Assembly (NCBI GenBank): GCA_017995215.1
Contig: JAGOJH010000028.1
Span: forward strand, 1-32,866
Reading direction: 5' to 3'
DNA: 32,866 nt
Source: Thermoclostridium sp.
Lineage (GTDB): Bacteria > Bacillota > Clostridia > DSM-8532
Part shown: positions 1-6,127 of the stretch, piece after piece
Layout of the letters: every line of letters starts with the position of its first letter
Position numbering within the stretch: position 1 is the first letter of the stretch
The notes under the pieces: model-generated
Told to the model about the DNA's origin: nothing
What the model saw: the letters and a program-made list of their open reading frames with translations, nothing else
Database searches by the model: none
Made by a program: the position numbers and the translations under genes

Positions 1-79
1 GGGTTCCCCCTCCATCGAGCATTCCATACACCAAAAAAGCAATACCTAAAAGCAGGCCTAACAAGCTGGCAAGATCCAT
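1..79 (-). CDS. MotA-like flagellar stator protein, N-terminal fragment
   Basis: Only the first 26 codons are in the window; the gene runs off the left edge. The reading begins MDLASLLGLLLGIAFLVYGM and continues DGGG, which resembles the first membrane helix of MotA/PomA/MotP stator proteins (typically MDLATxxGLxxG, then a hydrophobic stretch and GG). Stator proteins form the proton or sodium channel that drives the flagellar motor. I chose the ATG at 79 because AGGAACAGGAG lies about 9 nt upstream; an in-frame ATG at 109 has no comparable site. The family assignment rests on a short segment, so another membrane protein cannot be excluded. Confidence 0.6.
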   Translation of the reverse strand, partial: MDLASLLGLLLGIAFLVYGMLDGGGT

Positions 80-275
80 AAACGAAATCTCCTGTTCCTT
101 ATTTTGCATTCTGATAACCGAAGACGGTCTTTTTAAACTCTCCGTTTTCCGGCCGGATGCTTTCTTTCAACAGTGTTTACTGTGTTTCAACCCATAGTAA
201 AAAGCAATACAACTTCTCTATGGATATATCGTAATAAAACTGCTTTAACTTAACAACTCAACTTTCTAAAACATA

Positions 276-304
276 TTGCATTTTTATGCATTTGGATGTA
301 TAAT
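276..304 (+). promoter_or_regulatory. argF promoter (sigma-A type)
   Basis: TTGCAT (276-281), a 17-nt spacer and a perfect TATAAT (299-304) lie 28 nt before the argF start codon. The -35 hexamer overlaps the ARG-box-like palindrome at 277-290. Confidence 0.75.
277..300 (+). promoter_or_regulatory. Probable ArgR/AhrC operator (ARG box)
   Basis: TGCAT-TTTT-ATGCA (277-290) is a perfect palindrome with the 5-4-5 spacing of the ARG box (TGAAT-wwww-ATTCA); TGCAT/ATGCA half sites are common natural variants. A second, weaker box, TGCAT-TTGG-ATGTA (287-300), overlaps it by 4 nt and reaches into the -10. Both cover the promoter core, so arginine-dependent repression of argF by ArgR is the natural inference. 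The ArgR gene is not in the window. Confidence 0.6.
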
Positions 305-332
305 CATACTTTAAACTGTTTGGAGGTGTCCT

Positions 333-1262
333 ATGAAGCATTTGTTATGTTTAAACGACTGGACGACAGATGAAATCATCAAAGTACTTGATTTGGCCGA
401 CAAGCTGAAATATGAGCAAAAAAACGGTATACGCCATGACCACCATCTAAGGGGAAAAACCCTGGGAATGATTTTCACCAAATCCTCCACACGTACCCGT
501 GTTTCTTTTGAAGTAGGCATGCAGCAGCTGGGCGGTTATGCGCTGTTTTTAAGCTCTGCCGAAATTCAGCTTGGCCGTGGTGAAACTGTACACGACACGG
601 CAAAGACACTTTCCCGTTATTTGGACGGGATCATGATCCGCACCTTCAAGCAACAGGATGTGGAGGAACTTGCCCTGTATGGAAGCATCCCCATTATTAA
701 CGGATTGACCGATGAACTGCATCCATGCCAGATTCTGGCCGATCTGCAGACCATCCGGGAGAAAAAGGGAGCCTTGAAAGGTTTGAAGCTGGCCTATGTC
801 GGGGATGGCAACAATGTAGCCCATTCACTGATGCTTGGCTGCGCCAAAACAGGTATGAACATATCGGTAGCTTCTCCGGAAGGGTACACCTGCAGCAGTA
901 AATACACCGACATGGCCTTAAAGATTGCCGAAACCACCGGCAGTGCCATTGAATTAACACCCGATCCCAGAAAAGCTGTTCTGAATGCAGATGTTGTTTA
1001 CACTGACACCTGGGTCAGCATGGGGATGGAAAAGGAAAAAGAGAAGCGCATGGCTATCTTCGCACCCTATCAGGTAAACAGCAAACTGTTGGCATCGGCA
1101 AAGCCCGATGTCATATTCATGCATTGCCTGCCCGCATACAGGGGGTACGAGGTAACCGAAGAAATTATTGACGGCCCCTGTTCTGTGGTTTTTGACGAGG
1201 CTGAAAACCGTCTGCATGCGCAAAAGGCTGTTATGGTTACGCTGATAAGCGGTTCGTTATAA
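333..1262 (+). CDS. argF: Ornithine carbamoyltransferase
   Basis: Transfers the carbamoyl group of carbamoyl phosphate to ornithine to give citrulline, in cytosolic arginine synthesis. At 309 aa it is of normal length. The carbamoyl-phosphate loop S52-T-R-T-R56 is present, followed by VSFE. H130-P-C-Q133 and the ornithine-site H264-C-L-P-A268 are intact. The ATG follows GGAGGTGTCCT, a good ribosome binding site. It is first in a probable two-gene unit with the acetyltransferase that begins 13 nt after its stop. The promoter and ARG box upstream suggest arginine repression. OTC, not aspartate carbamoyltransferase, is indicated by the HCLPA motif. A catabolic OTC (arcB) is less likely because no arginine deiminase or carbamate kinase gene is adjacent. 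Confidence 0.95.
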   Translation: MKHLLCLNDWTTDEIIKVLDLADKLKYEQKNGIRHDHHLRGKTLGMIFTKSSTRTRVSFEVGMQQLGGYALFLSSAEIQLGRGETVHDTAKTLSRYLDGIMIRTFKQQDVEELALYGSIPIINGLTDELHPCQILADLQTIREKKGALKGLKLAYVGDGNNVAHSLMLGCAKTGMNISVASPEGYTCSSKYTDMALKIAETTGSAIELTPDPRKAVLNADVVYTDTWVSMGMEKEKEKRMAIFAPYQVNSKLLASAKPDVIFMHCLPAYRGYEVTEEIIDGPCSVVFDEAENRLHAQKAVMVTLISGSL

Positions 1263-1275
1263 AGGGGGTCTATCT

Positions 1276-1752
1276 ATGGATTATTCATTTGTTATTCGGC
1301 GTGCTGAAGTTTCTGACGCCTCAGAAGTTTATGCCATTATTCAAAGTGCTTTCCGTGAATATGCACTGACTGCCGGGTTAACCGAGGTGGACGCCTTAAG
1401 GGAAACGGTCGCCGACATTAAAATGGAAATTCGCGACAAAGTAGTTTATATTGCTTTGATCGACAAGGTTGTTGTGGGTACCATTCGTGTTGATATTTCC
1501 GGCGATACCGCCTATATCAGCCGATTTGCAGTAAATTCTTCACATAGGAACATCGGTATTGGTAAATCCTTGATGAACCTTGTGGATAAATATCTGATAT
1601 CAAAGCATGTGCGGCAGGTTTCCCTGCATACGGCCTCCCGATATTACATTCTCATGCGCTTTTACTATGGCAGGGGTTTTTATGTGGAATCTGTCACCCA
1701 TGATCGCGGGTATCCCCGGGCCAGGCTTGTAAAGGATTATAGCTCATTTTAA
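1276..1752 (+). CDS. GNAT family N-acetyltransferase
   Basis: A 158-aa single-domain GNAT protein that would transfer acetyl from acetyl-CoA to an amine. The acetyl-CoA pyrophosphate loop is visible as R-N-I-G-I-G followed by KSLMNLV, and the usual C-terminal FYYGRGFYVES strand-loop is present. It starts 13 nt after argF with the site AAAGGGGG, so it is probably co-transcribed and under the same ARG-box control. That context makes an arginine-pathway substrate (for example glutamate, as in stand-alone NAGS enzymes) attractive, but nothing in the sequence fixes the substrate. No terminator is seen between it and the intron remnant downstream. Confidence 0.8.
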   Translation: MDYSFVIRRAEVSDASEVYAIIQSAFREYALTAGLTEVDALRETVADIKMEIRDKVVYIALIDKVVVGTIRVDISGDTAYISRFAVNSSHRNIGIGKSLMNLVDKYLISKHVRQVSLHTASRYYILMRFYYGRGFYVESVTHDRGYPRARLVKDYSSF

Positions 1753-1777
1753 TCATTGAACCACAGACGAAATGTTA

Positions 1778-1920
1778 ATCGAGTAGGGGAGAATTTCTCC
1801 CCCCTCTCACACCACCTGGCATGCCGTTCGGCACCAGGCGGTTCAATTCAAATAGTAATCCACACCAATTACGCCCCTTGTGGACTTTCACCCGTTAGAT
1901 TGCGCCCATGCTGGGCGCAC
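1778..1920 (-). mobile_element. Internally deleted group II intron remnant (class C type), ORF-less, 143 nt
   Basis: Read on the minus strand it begins GTGCGCCCAGCATGGGCGC, the 5' GUGYG consensus plus first stem (TGCGCCC/GGGCGCA at 1901-1919), followed by GGGTGAAAGTCC, typical of domain I. A domain V hairpin follows: CCGCCTGG pairs with CCAGGTGG, the upper stem TGCC/GGCA closes a GAAC loop, and there is a two-base bulge on the 3' side (1812-1842). The CGC triad with its G-U wobble is the class C form. Domain VI is GGGGAGAA/TTCTCCCC (1787-1803), and the 3' end CCTACTCGAT carries the terminal AY. Most of domain I, domains II-IV and the reverse transcriptase are missing. It sits a few bases after the terminator T-tract of the transketolase operon, the known insertion preference of class C introns. 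The identification is from recalled consensus features, not a search. Confidence 0.75.
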
Positions 1921-1925
1921 CTACT

Positions 1926-1958
1926 AAAAAAGCCGAGTGACTATACCGCCCGGCTTTT
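1926..1958 (-). terminator. Intrinsic terminator of the transketolase operon
   Basis: AAAAGCCG (1928-1935) and CGGCTTTT (1951-1958) form an 8-bp stem; on the minus strand it runs into TTTTTT about 40 nt after the stop of the C-terminal transketolase gene. The stem also has U residues on the plus side, so it may act for the argF unit too. The group II intron remnant begins 5 nt beyond the minus-strand T-tract. Confidence 0.8.
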
Positions 1959-1999
1959 GTTCTGATATGGATTGAATGTATAGCTCATGCCTGACAAAT

Positions 2000-2935
2000 T
2001 TAAAGCATTTGCATGGCTTCCATGGCTTTCGCTGCGATATTTTTCGCGGTTAACCCATAAAGCTCAAGCAGCTCATAGGGGTCACCGGATTTTCCGAACT
2101 CATCTTCAACTCCAACCATCTTGACTGGTACCGGATATTCACTGCAGACCACCTCGGCGACTGCGCTTCCGAAACCGCCGACAATGCTGTGCTCTTCTGC
2201 GGTGACGATGCAGCCGGTTTCTTTTGCAGCCTTGATGATGATGTCTCTGTCGATGGGCTTGATGGTATGGATATCGATGACCCTTGCGTTCACACCTTCC
2301 TCTTCAAGCATCTTGGCAGCTTCCAATGCGTGCTGCACCATCAGACCGTTGGCGATGATGGTAACATCGGTTCCATCTTTCAGCATAACACCCTTGCCCA
2401 GCTCGAACTTTGTATTTTCATTATGAATGACGGGAACATTCAGCCGGCCCAGCCTTAAATACACCGGCCCATCATGTTCGATGGCAGCCTTAACTGCAAA
2501 TTTTGTGCTGTATGCGTCACTGGGGCTGATGACGGTCATGTTTGGAATAGCGCGCATCAAAGCGATATCTTCAATCGCCTGATGGGATGCCCCGTCCTCA
2601 CCTACTGAAATACCTGCATGGGTAGCACCGATTTTTACATTCAGGTTCGGATAGCAGATGGAATTACGCACCTGCTCATAAGCCCTGCCCGATGCAAATA
2701 TTGCAAATGTGCTGGCAAACACAATTTTACCGCAGGTTGCCAGCCCGGCAGCCACTGCCATCATGTTACCCTCGGCAATACCCATGTTGATATGGCGTTC
2801 GGGGTATTTTTTCTTGAACACATCGGTCTTTGTGGACTTGGACAGGTCTGCATCAAGAACCACGATTCTCTCGTCTGTACCCATTGCGGCCAAAGCTTCT
2901 CCATAAGCCACACGGGTTGCTATTTTATCTGCCAT
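2000..2935 (-). CDS. Transketolase, C-terminal subunit
   Basis: The pyrimidine-binding plus C-terminal half of a split transketolase (311 aa). Together with the N-terminal subunit encoded upstream it would move two-carbon ketol units between sugar phosphates in the non-oxidative pentose phosphate pathway, with thiamine diphosphate as cofactor. Visible family segments are VVLDADLSKSTKT, HINMGIAEGNMM (the region holding the glutamate that activates ThDP), FASTFAIFASGRAYEQ and GEDGASHQAIEDIALMR. The C-terminal transketolase domain contains IVTAEEHSIVGGFGSAV. GGAGGGTGATTATTT precedes the ATG. The gene lies 86 nt after its partner and ends at the terminator at 1926-1958. A DXS-like or archaeal-type role is less likely, given the matching N-terminal subunit. 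Confidence 0.92.
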   Translation of the reverse strand: MADKIATRVAYGEALAAMGTDERIVVLDADLSKSTKTDVFKKKYPERHINMGIAEGNMMAVAAGLATCGKIVFASTFAIFASGRAYEQVRNSICYPNLNVKIGATHAGISVGEDGASHQAIEDIALMRAIPNMTVISPSDAYSTKFAVKAAIEHDGPVYLRLGRLNVPVIHNENTKFELGKGVMLKDGTDVTIIANGLMVQHALEAAKMLEEEGVNARVIDIHTIKPIDRDIIIKAAKETGCIVTAEEHSIVGGFGSAVAEVVCSEYPVPVKMVGVEDEFGKSGDPYELLELYGLTAKNIAAKAMEAMQML

Positions 2936-3021
2936 AAATAATCACCCTCCGTAAATATTTCGCACCCCGGACGACCCGGAGCATTTTCGATATCTGGTTT
3001 ATCAGAAATAACCCTTGTTCA

Positions 3022-3864
3022 TTATGCATCCAGGGATGCGAGGTATTCATTGAGCTCTGCAATGGCGCGATCTCTTTCTTCGGGCTTTGGAGCAACACCA
3101 TGCCAGCCAGCCTGGTTTTCCATGAAGGAAACGCCCTTGCCCTTGACAGAATGACAAACAATCATGTTGGGGTTGCCCTTATGCTGCTTGGCATTTTCAA
3201 CCGCTTGATGAATCTGCTCGAAGTCATGGGCATCGATGGATTGAACATGCCAGTTGAAAGCCTTGAATTTATCGGCAATGGGTTCGGGGTTCATGACCTC
3301 GGTGATTTTGCCGTCGATTTGCAGCCCGTTATAGTCTACAAAACAAATCATATTATCCAGTTTGTAGTGAGCAGCCGCCATGGCTGCTTCCCAAACCTGA
3401 CCTTCTTCAAGCTCTCCGTCACCCAAACCGACGAAAACACGGTAATCCTTTTTGTCAAGCTTTGCGGCAAGGGCCATGCCCACCGCTGCCGATATTCCCT
3501 GGGCAAGGGAGCCCGTGGACATATCCACACCCGGAACCGTATTCATGTTGGGATGGCCTTCCAGATAGCTGTTAATCTTGCGCAGCGTAACCAGATCCTC
3601 CTTCGGGAAAAAGCCCTTTTCTGCCAGGGTTGAATATAAAACCGGTGCACAATGCCCTTTAGACATAACAAAACGATCCCTGTCCGGGTTTTTGTCCTGC
3701 TTTACATCCACTTTCATCTCTTTGAAGTATAAATAGGTCATTACATCAGTAAGGGACAAAGACCCTCCCGGATGACCGCTTCCCGCTGCGGTGGTGGCCT
3801 CTATAATCCCCTTGCGGATATTGGTGGCGGTTTTTTTCAAAGACAAAATTTCTTTTCGATCCAT
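3022..3864 (-). CDS. Transketolase, N-terminal (ThDP-binding) subunit
   Basis: The 280-aa pyrophosphate-binding half of a two-subunit transketolase. The ThDP/metal motif is G148-D-G150 (in VGLGDGELEEGQ), closed about 30 residues later by FVDYNGLQIDG. The early segment SGHPGGSLS and MSKGHCAPVLY are also family hallmarks. I start at the ATG at 3864 (MDRKEIL), because AGAAAGGG lies 8 nt upstream. An in-frame ATG at 3885 would add seven residues but has no ribosome binding site. It is the first gene of the operon, with a promoter at 4049-4077 and a long (~180 nt) leader containing GAACAG repeats. Splitting transketolase into two genes is common in Clostridia and archaea. Confidence 0.92.
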   Translation of the reverse strand: MDRKEILSLKKTATNIRKGIIEATTAAGSGHPGGSLSLTDVMTYLYFKEMKVDVKQDKNPDRDRFVMSKGHCAPVLYSTLAEKGFFPKEDLVTLRKINSYLEGHPNMNTVPGVDMSTGSLAQGISAAVGMALAAKLDKKDYRVFVGLGDGELEEGQVWEAAMAAAHYKLDNMICFVDYNGLQIDGKITEVMNPEPIADKFKAFNWHVQSIDAHDFEQIHQAVENAKQHKGNPNMIVCHSVKGKGVSFMENQAGWHGVAPKPEERDRAIAELNEYLASLDA

Positions 3865-3981
3865 AAACACAACCCTTTCTATCATTCATTTCATTGTTGG
3901 CGTATTCATAATGATACACGATGCAGCCGTGAAACTAACTTCATTTCATTGAAAGCACAAAGCTTCTCAATAAAAAGGTGA

Positions 3982-4019
3982 ACTGTTTGCCGCCCGAACA
4001 GTATGGAATACTTCTGTTC
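3982..4019 (-). repeat. Triple GAACAG/CTGTTC half-site array in the transketolase leader
   Basis: Three copies of the same 6-mer are spaced across 38 bp: ACTGTT (3982-3987), AACAGT (3997-4002, within GAACAG 3996-4001) and CTGTTC (4014-4019). They make two overlapping inverted repeats. They lie just downstream of the predicted start of the transketolase transcript, so they could be an operator or alternative RNA hairpins. No regulator is known to me for this motif. Confidence 0.4.
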
Positions 4020-4048
4020 AAAAGCGGGACAACTTGTAGCCATAAAAA

Positions 4049-4077
4049 GTATATCGGAAAAAAGCAAATTCATCAAG
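4049..4077 (-). promoter_or_regulatory. Promoter of the transketolase operon
   Basis: On the minus strand TTGATG (4077-4072), a 17-nt spacer and TATACT (4054-4049) form a good sigma-A promoter. Transcription would start near 4042, giving a leader of about 178 nt before the ATG at 3864. Confidence 0.6.
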
Positions 4078-4108
4078 CGTTTCTTGCTTACCCGATATGA
4101 TGCGAAAC

Positions 4109-5008
4109 TTAATTGCTGTGATGTGGTGTGAACCCTTCTCCGAGAACTTCACGCACATCTGTCAGTAGAACAAAAGCATCGGGGTCAATTTCCCGGACAA
4201 CATTTTTCACTTTGTGTATCTCTTCTTTTTTCACTACGCACAGTAAAACCGTATAGGAATTTCCCGTATACATGCCCTTTCCGTAAAGGCCAGTAACACC
4301 CCTGTCTATTTTCTGCATCAACGCTTTTGCAATGCTGTCGGCATGCATGGAAATGATCATCAGAGATTTTGAAAAATTAATGCCTTCCAGAAAACCATCC
4401 AGCGTCTTAGCGGAAACAAACAGAGCCACAACGGAATATAACCCAAGCTGAAAGCTTTTGAAGACAATAGCGGCCATTAAAACTACCAGCCCGTCCAGAA
4501 GGATCAGTATTTTTCCAACGGGTATCCAGGGGAATGCCCTGGCGAGCAAGGCTGCTGCCATATCTGTTCCCCCTGTGGTCGCTTCCTCCTTGAATACAAA
4601 GCCCAGGCCAAGACCGGTGGTCACGCCTCCGGCAAGAGCGTACAACAGCAGATCATGGTTGCCTGAACCGGCTGTATCTGTAAGCAAAACTGCCGCGAAA
4701 CCTGAAATCCAGGACTCGGAGAAATCAATGATGACCGATAATAGAACGGCTCCAATGATTGATCGGATGATAAAATGCTTGCCACGAAGCTTTAATCCCG
4801 CTAAAAACAGAGGTACATTCATTGCAAGCATGGCGACCCCTACCGGAACCCTCTGATCGGACAGATAAAACAAAACCGTTGCAATTCCGGAAACCCCTCC
4901 CGGAGCGATTTTATGGGGAATCAGAAATAAGTTCATGGACAGGGCGAGAATTGCAGAGCCTAAAAAAATCTGCAGAAGAGACAGGGTATATTGCATAATC
5001 CTCTTCAT
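4109..5008 (-). CDS. YitT family membrane protein (DUF161/DUF2179)
   Basis: A 299-aa integral membrane protein of the YitT/YpjC family, widespread in Firmicutes and of unknown function. The N-terminal two-thirds hold several hydrophobic segments, with the family stretches NLFLIPHKIAPGGVSGIATV and TGLGLGFVFKEEATTGGTDM. The C-terminal soluble DUF2179 domain includes LMIISMHADSIAKALMQ and TGLYGKGMYTG, and ends with the typical DPDAFVLLTDVREVLGEGF. The start at 5008 (MKRIMQY) is favoured by GAGGTG six nt upstream; the longer frame from 5038 lacks a site. It is upstream of and co-directional with the transketolase operon but has about 100 nt and a separate promoter between. A 9-bp hairpin lies about 120 nt upstream of the gene. 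Confidence 0.88.
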   Translation of the reverse strand: MKRIMQYTLSLLQIFLGSAILALSMNLFLIPHKIAPGGVSGIATVLFYLSDQRVPVGVAMLAMNVPLFLAGLKLRGKHFIIRSIIGAVLLSVIIDFSESWISGFAAVLLTDTAGSGNHDLLLYALAGGVTTGLGLGFVFKEEATTGGTDMAAALLARAFPWIPVGKILILLDGLVVLMAAIVFKSFQLGLYSVVALFVSAKTLDGFLEGINFSKSLMIISMHADSIAKALMQKIDRGVTGLYGKGMYTGNSYTVLLCVVKKEEIHKVKNVVREIDPDAFVLLTDVREVLGEGFTPHHSN

Positions 5009-5127
5009 CGTGCTCACCTCATGGACAACAGCCCGCAAAACGGATTGTGCTGTGTACTGAACCTATCATACGGCAAAACAGGTAAACTAATTCCATCAAC
5101 GTAGAATAAACTCGAGTTTTTAATAAC

Positions 5128-5171
5128 CCGGCGGGTTGTACTGCAACAAAAGTGTCTTTGGTACCCGCCGG
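5128..5171. repeat. Long inverted repeat upstream of the YitT gene
   Basis: CCGGCGGGT (5128-5136) and ACCCGCCGG (5163-5171) form a perfect 9-bp GC-rich stem around a 26-nt loop. Neither side has a U-tract, so it is not an ordinary terminator. It lies between rpmE's terminator and the YitT gene and may be a leader structure or a boundary element. Confidence 0.45.
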
Positions 5172-5245
5172 AAAAAGCAAACAATGCTATGGTTCAAAGG
5201 CACAATAATAAAGGATTCTCTGAAAACGCATCAAGAGACTGGTAA

Positions 5246-5272
5246 AGAAAAAAACCGGGATAGCCCGGTTTT
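5246..5272 (-). terminator. Intrinsic terminator of rpmE
   Basis: AAAACCGGG (5251-5259) and CCCGGTTTT (5264-5272) form a perfect 9-bp stem with an ATAG loop. On the minus strand the stem ends in TTTT and is followed by TTTCTTT. The 5' arm of the RNA hairpin overlaps the rpmE stop codon. Confidence 0.8.
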
Positions 5273-5471
5273 ATTTCATACCATATTTCTTCTTGAATCT
5301 GTCTACACGGCCACCGGTATCTACAAGCTTTTGTTTACCGGTAAAGAAAGGATGGCACTGTGAACATATTTCTACGTGGAGTTCCTTCTTTGTTGAACCA
5401 GTTTCAAATGTTTCCCCACAAGCGCATTTCACGATTGCTTTCCCATAGTTTGGATGAATACCGTCCTTCAT
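5271..5471 (-). CDS. rpmE: 50S ribosomal protein L31 (zinc-binding type)
   Basis: A 66-aa ribosomal protein of the large subunit. It begins [12 protein letters not shown], has the two cysteine pairs of the C+ form (CACGETF and [10 protein letters not shown]) that bind zinc, and ends [11 protein letters not shown]. The start at 5471 follows GAGGTGAAAAGA; the frame extends eight codons further upstream without a site. It is a single-gene unit with its own promoter (5548-5576) and a terminator that overlaps the stop. The C+ form is often the zinc-replete paralogue, but no Zur site was recognised in front of it. Confidence 0.96.
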   Translation of the reverse strand: MKDGIHPNYGKAIVKCACGETFETGSTKKELHVEICSQCHPFFTGKQKLVDTGGRVDRFKKKYGMK

Positions 5472-5547
5472 TCTTTTCACCTCGCTTACAAGCACATGTT
5501 CTATTCCACATGCCTTGGCATGTTCTTCTTAAAAAGTGCCGATTGCT

Positions 5548-5576
5548 ATTATAACACAAACTAAAAGGGATGGCAA
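5548..5576 (-). promoter_or_regulatory. rpmE promoter
   Basis: Minus-strand TTGCCA (5576-5571), a 17-nt spacer and TATAAT (5553-5548). Transcription would start near 5541, giving a leader of about 70 nt. Confidence 0.75.
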
Positions 5577-5694
5577 GCAAAAGAATTTCGTATTTGAAAC
5601 ATCGGAGATGATAGGTTTAAAGCTTTGAAGCATGTTGCCTTTCGTCATTGAAATCACCCAGCCACCCGCTAGCTCTAAGGGTAGGAGGTGAACA

Positions 5695-5727
5695 ATGGCA
5701 CGATGGGAGACGATAGTGATTTTTTAG
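5695..5727 (+). other. Ten-codon open frame with strong ribosome binding site (possible broken toxin peptide)
   Basis: AGGAGGTG sits 4 nt ahead of an ATG that encodes MARWETIVIF and then stops. The pattern of a small residue, aromatic-E, and a hydrophobic run resembles the start of short holin-like type I toxins (for example MxTYExLxLM). The stop falls right after a run of six T; a single extra base there would give a longer hydrophobic reading (IFLVNLLFQF). It could be a decayed toxin gene, a leader peptide, or chance. The assignment is speculative. Confidence 0.25.
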
Positions 5728-5780
5728 TGAATTTATTGTTTCAATTCCATAGATGCTTCTTTTGCATAGGTAAATACTGG

Positions 5781-5809
5781 TTGACAAACCCTGGGGGTGC
5801 GCATATAAT
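5781..5809 (+). promoter_or_regulatory. Consensus promoter driving the structured RNA
   Basis: TTGACA (5781-5786), exactly 17 nt, and TATAAT (5804-5809): a perfect match to the housekeeping sigma consensus in both hexamers, the best in the window. Predicted start is near 5816. Confidence 0.85.
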
Positions 5810-5815
5810 CTATAA

Positions 5816-5937
5816 AAAGTGAGTGTACCTGAACCCTGGAGCAGTCATGCCCCGGGGTGAGCGGTACAGGAAGAAGCTTCTTCTACACGTGGTTCAAGCC
5901 CGCGGAGTCACCTGATGATGATTCTGCGGGGTTTTGT
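5816..5937 (+). ncRNA. Structured RNA of unknown class or attenuator leader of the MFS gene
   Basis: A ~120-nt transcript is predicted between a consensus promoter and an intrinsic terminator. The 5' half folds into a tiered hairpin: TGTACC (5824-5829)/GGTACA (5863-5868), then ACCCTGG pairing with CCGGGGT, then GCA/TGC around a GTCA loop. A self-complementary GAAGAAGCTTCTTC follows at 5870-5883. TGAACC (5830-5835) could alternatively pair with GGTTCA (5891-5896), competing with the first hairpin. The 3' end is the terminator. I could not match it to 6S, SRP, tmRNA, T-box or a riboswitch I know. It may be a stand-alone small RNA or a premature-termination leader for the MFS gene 190 nt downstream. 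Confidence 0.55.
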
Positions 5938-5940
5938 CTT
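5899..5940 (+). terminator. Intrinsic terminator of the structured RNA
   Basis: CCCGCGGAGTCA (5899-5910) pairs with TGATTCTGCGGG (5919-5930) over 12 bp including G-U pairs, with an 8-nt loop, followed by GTTTTGTCTT. Confidence 0.75.
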
Positions 5941-6127
5941 ACCCAGGAGCCGGCTAGGAAAGTCTGTTGATTCTTTAGAAACACGCATAAACATGTAATA
6001 ATGAGCGGAACTATGCGGGTTTCAAGCCATGAAAAGTAGTGTCTTATGAATAAACATGCTTTTCCGAACGGTCTCCTAGGATGATGGCACATTGTTCCTT
6101 AGATCAAAGTGAAAGGGGTCTGGAGCG
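5941..6127 (+). other. Leader/intergenic stretch before the MFS gene, no gene seen
   Basis: No convincing reading frame or classical promoter was found here. It contains TCCTAGGA (6077-6084) and, near its end, AAAGGGG, which serves as the MFS ribosome binding site. If the upstream terminator is read through, this would be the distal leader of the MFS mRNA. Confidence 0.3.

Noticed and set aside
1756-1965. 69-codon plus-strand frame after the acetyltransferase
   Set aside because: It runs through the group II intron remnant and the terminator, which explain the sequence better as RNA structure on the minus strand.
3100-3633. 177-codon plus-strand frame opposite the N-terminal transketolase gene
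   Set aside because: Shadow of a clear ThDP-binding enzyme; no start signal of its own.
5816-5937. Assigning the structured RNA to 6S, SRP, tmRNA, fluoride or yybP riboswitch
   Set aside because: The key signatures (SRP GGAAG tetraloop helix, 6S central bubble, fluoride pseudoknot consensus, yybP loops) were looked for and not seen. The class is left open.
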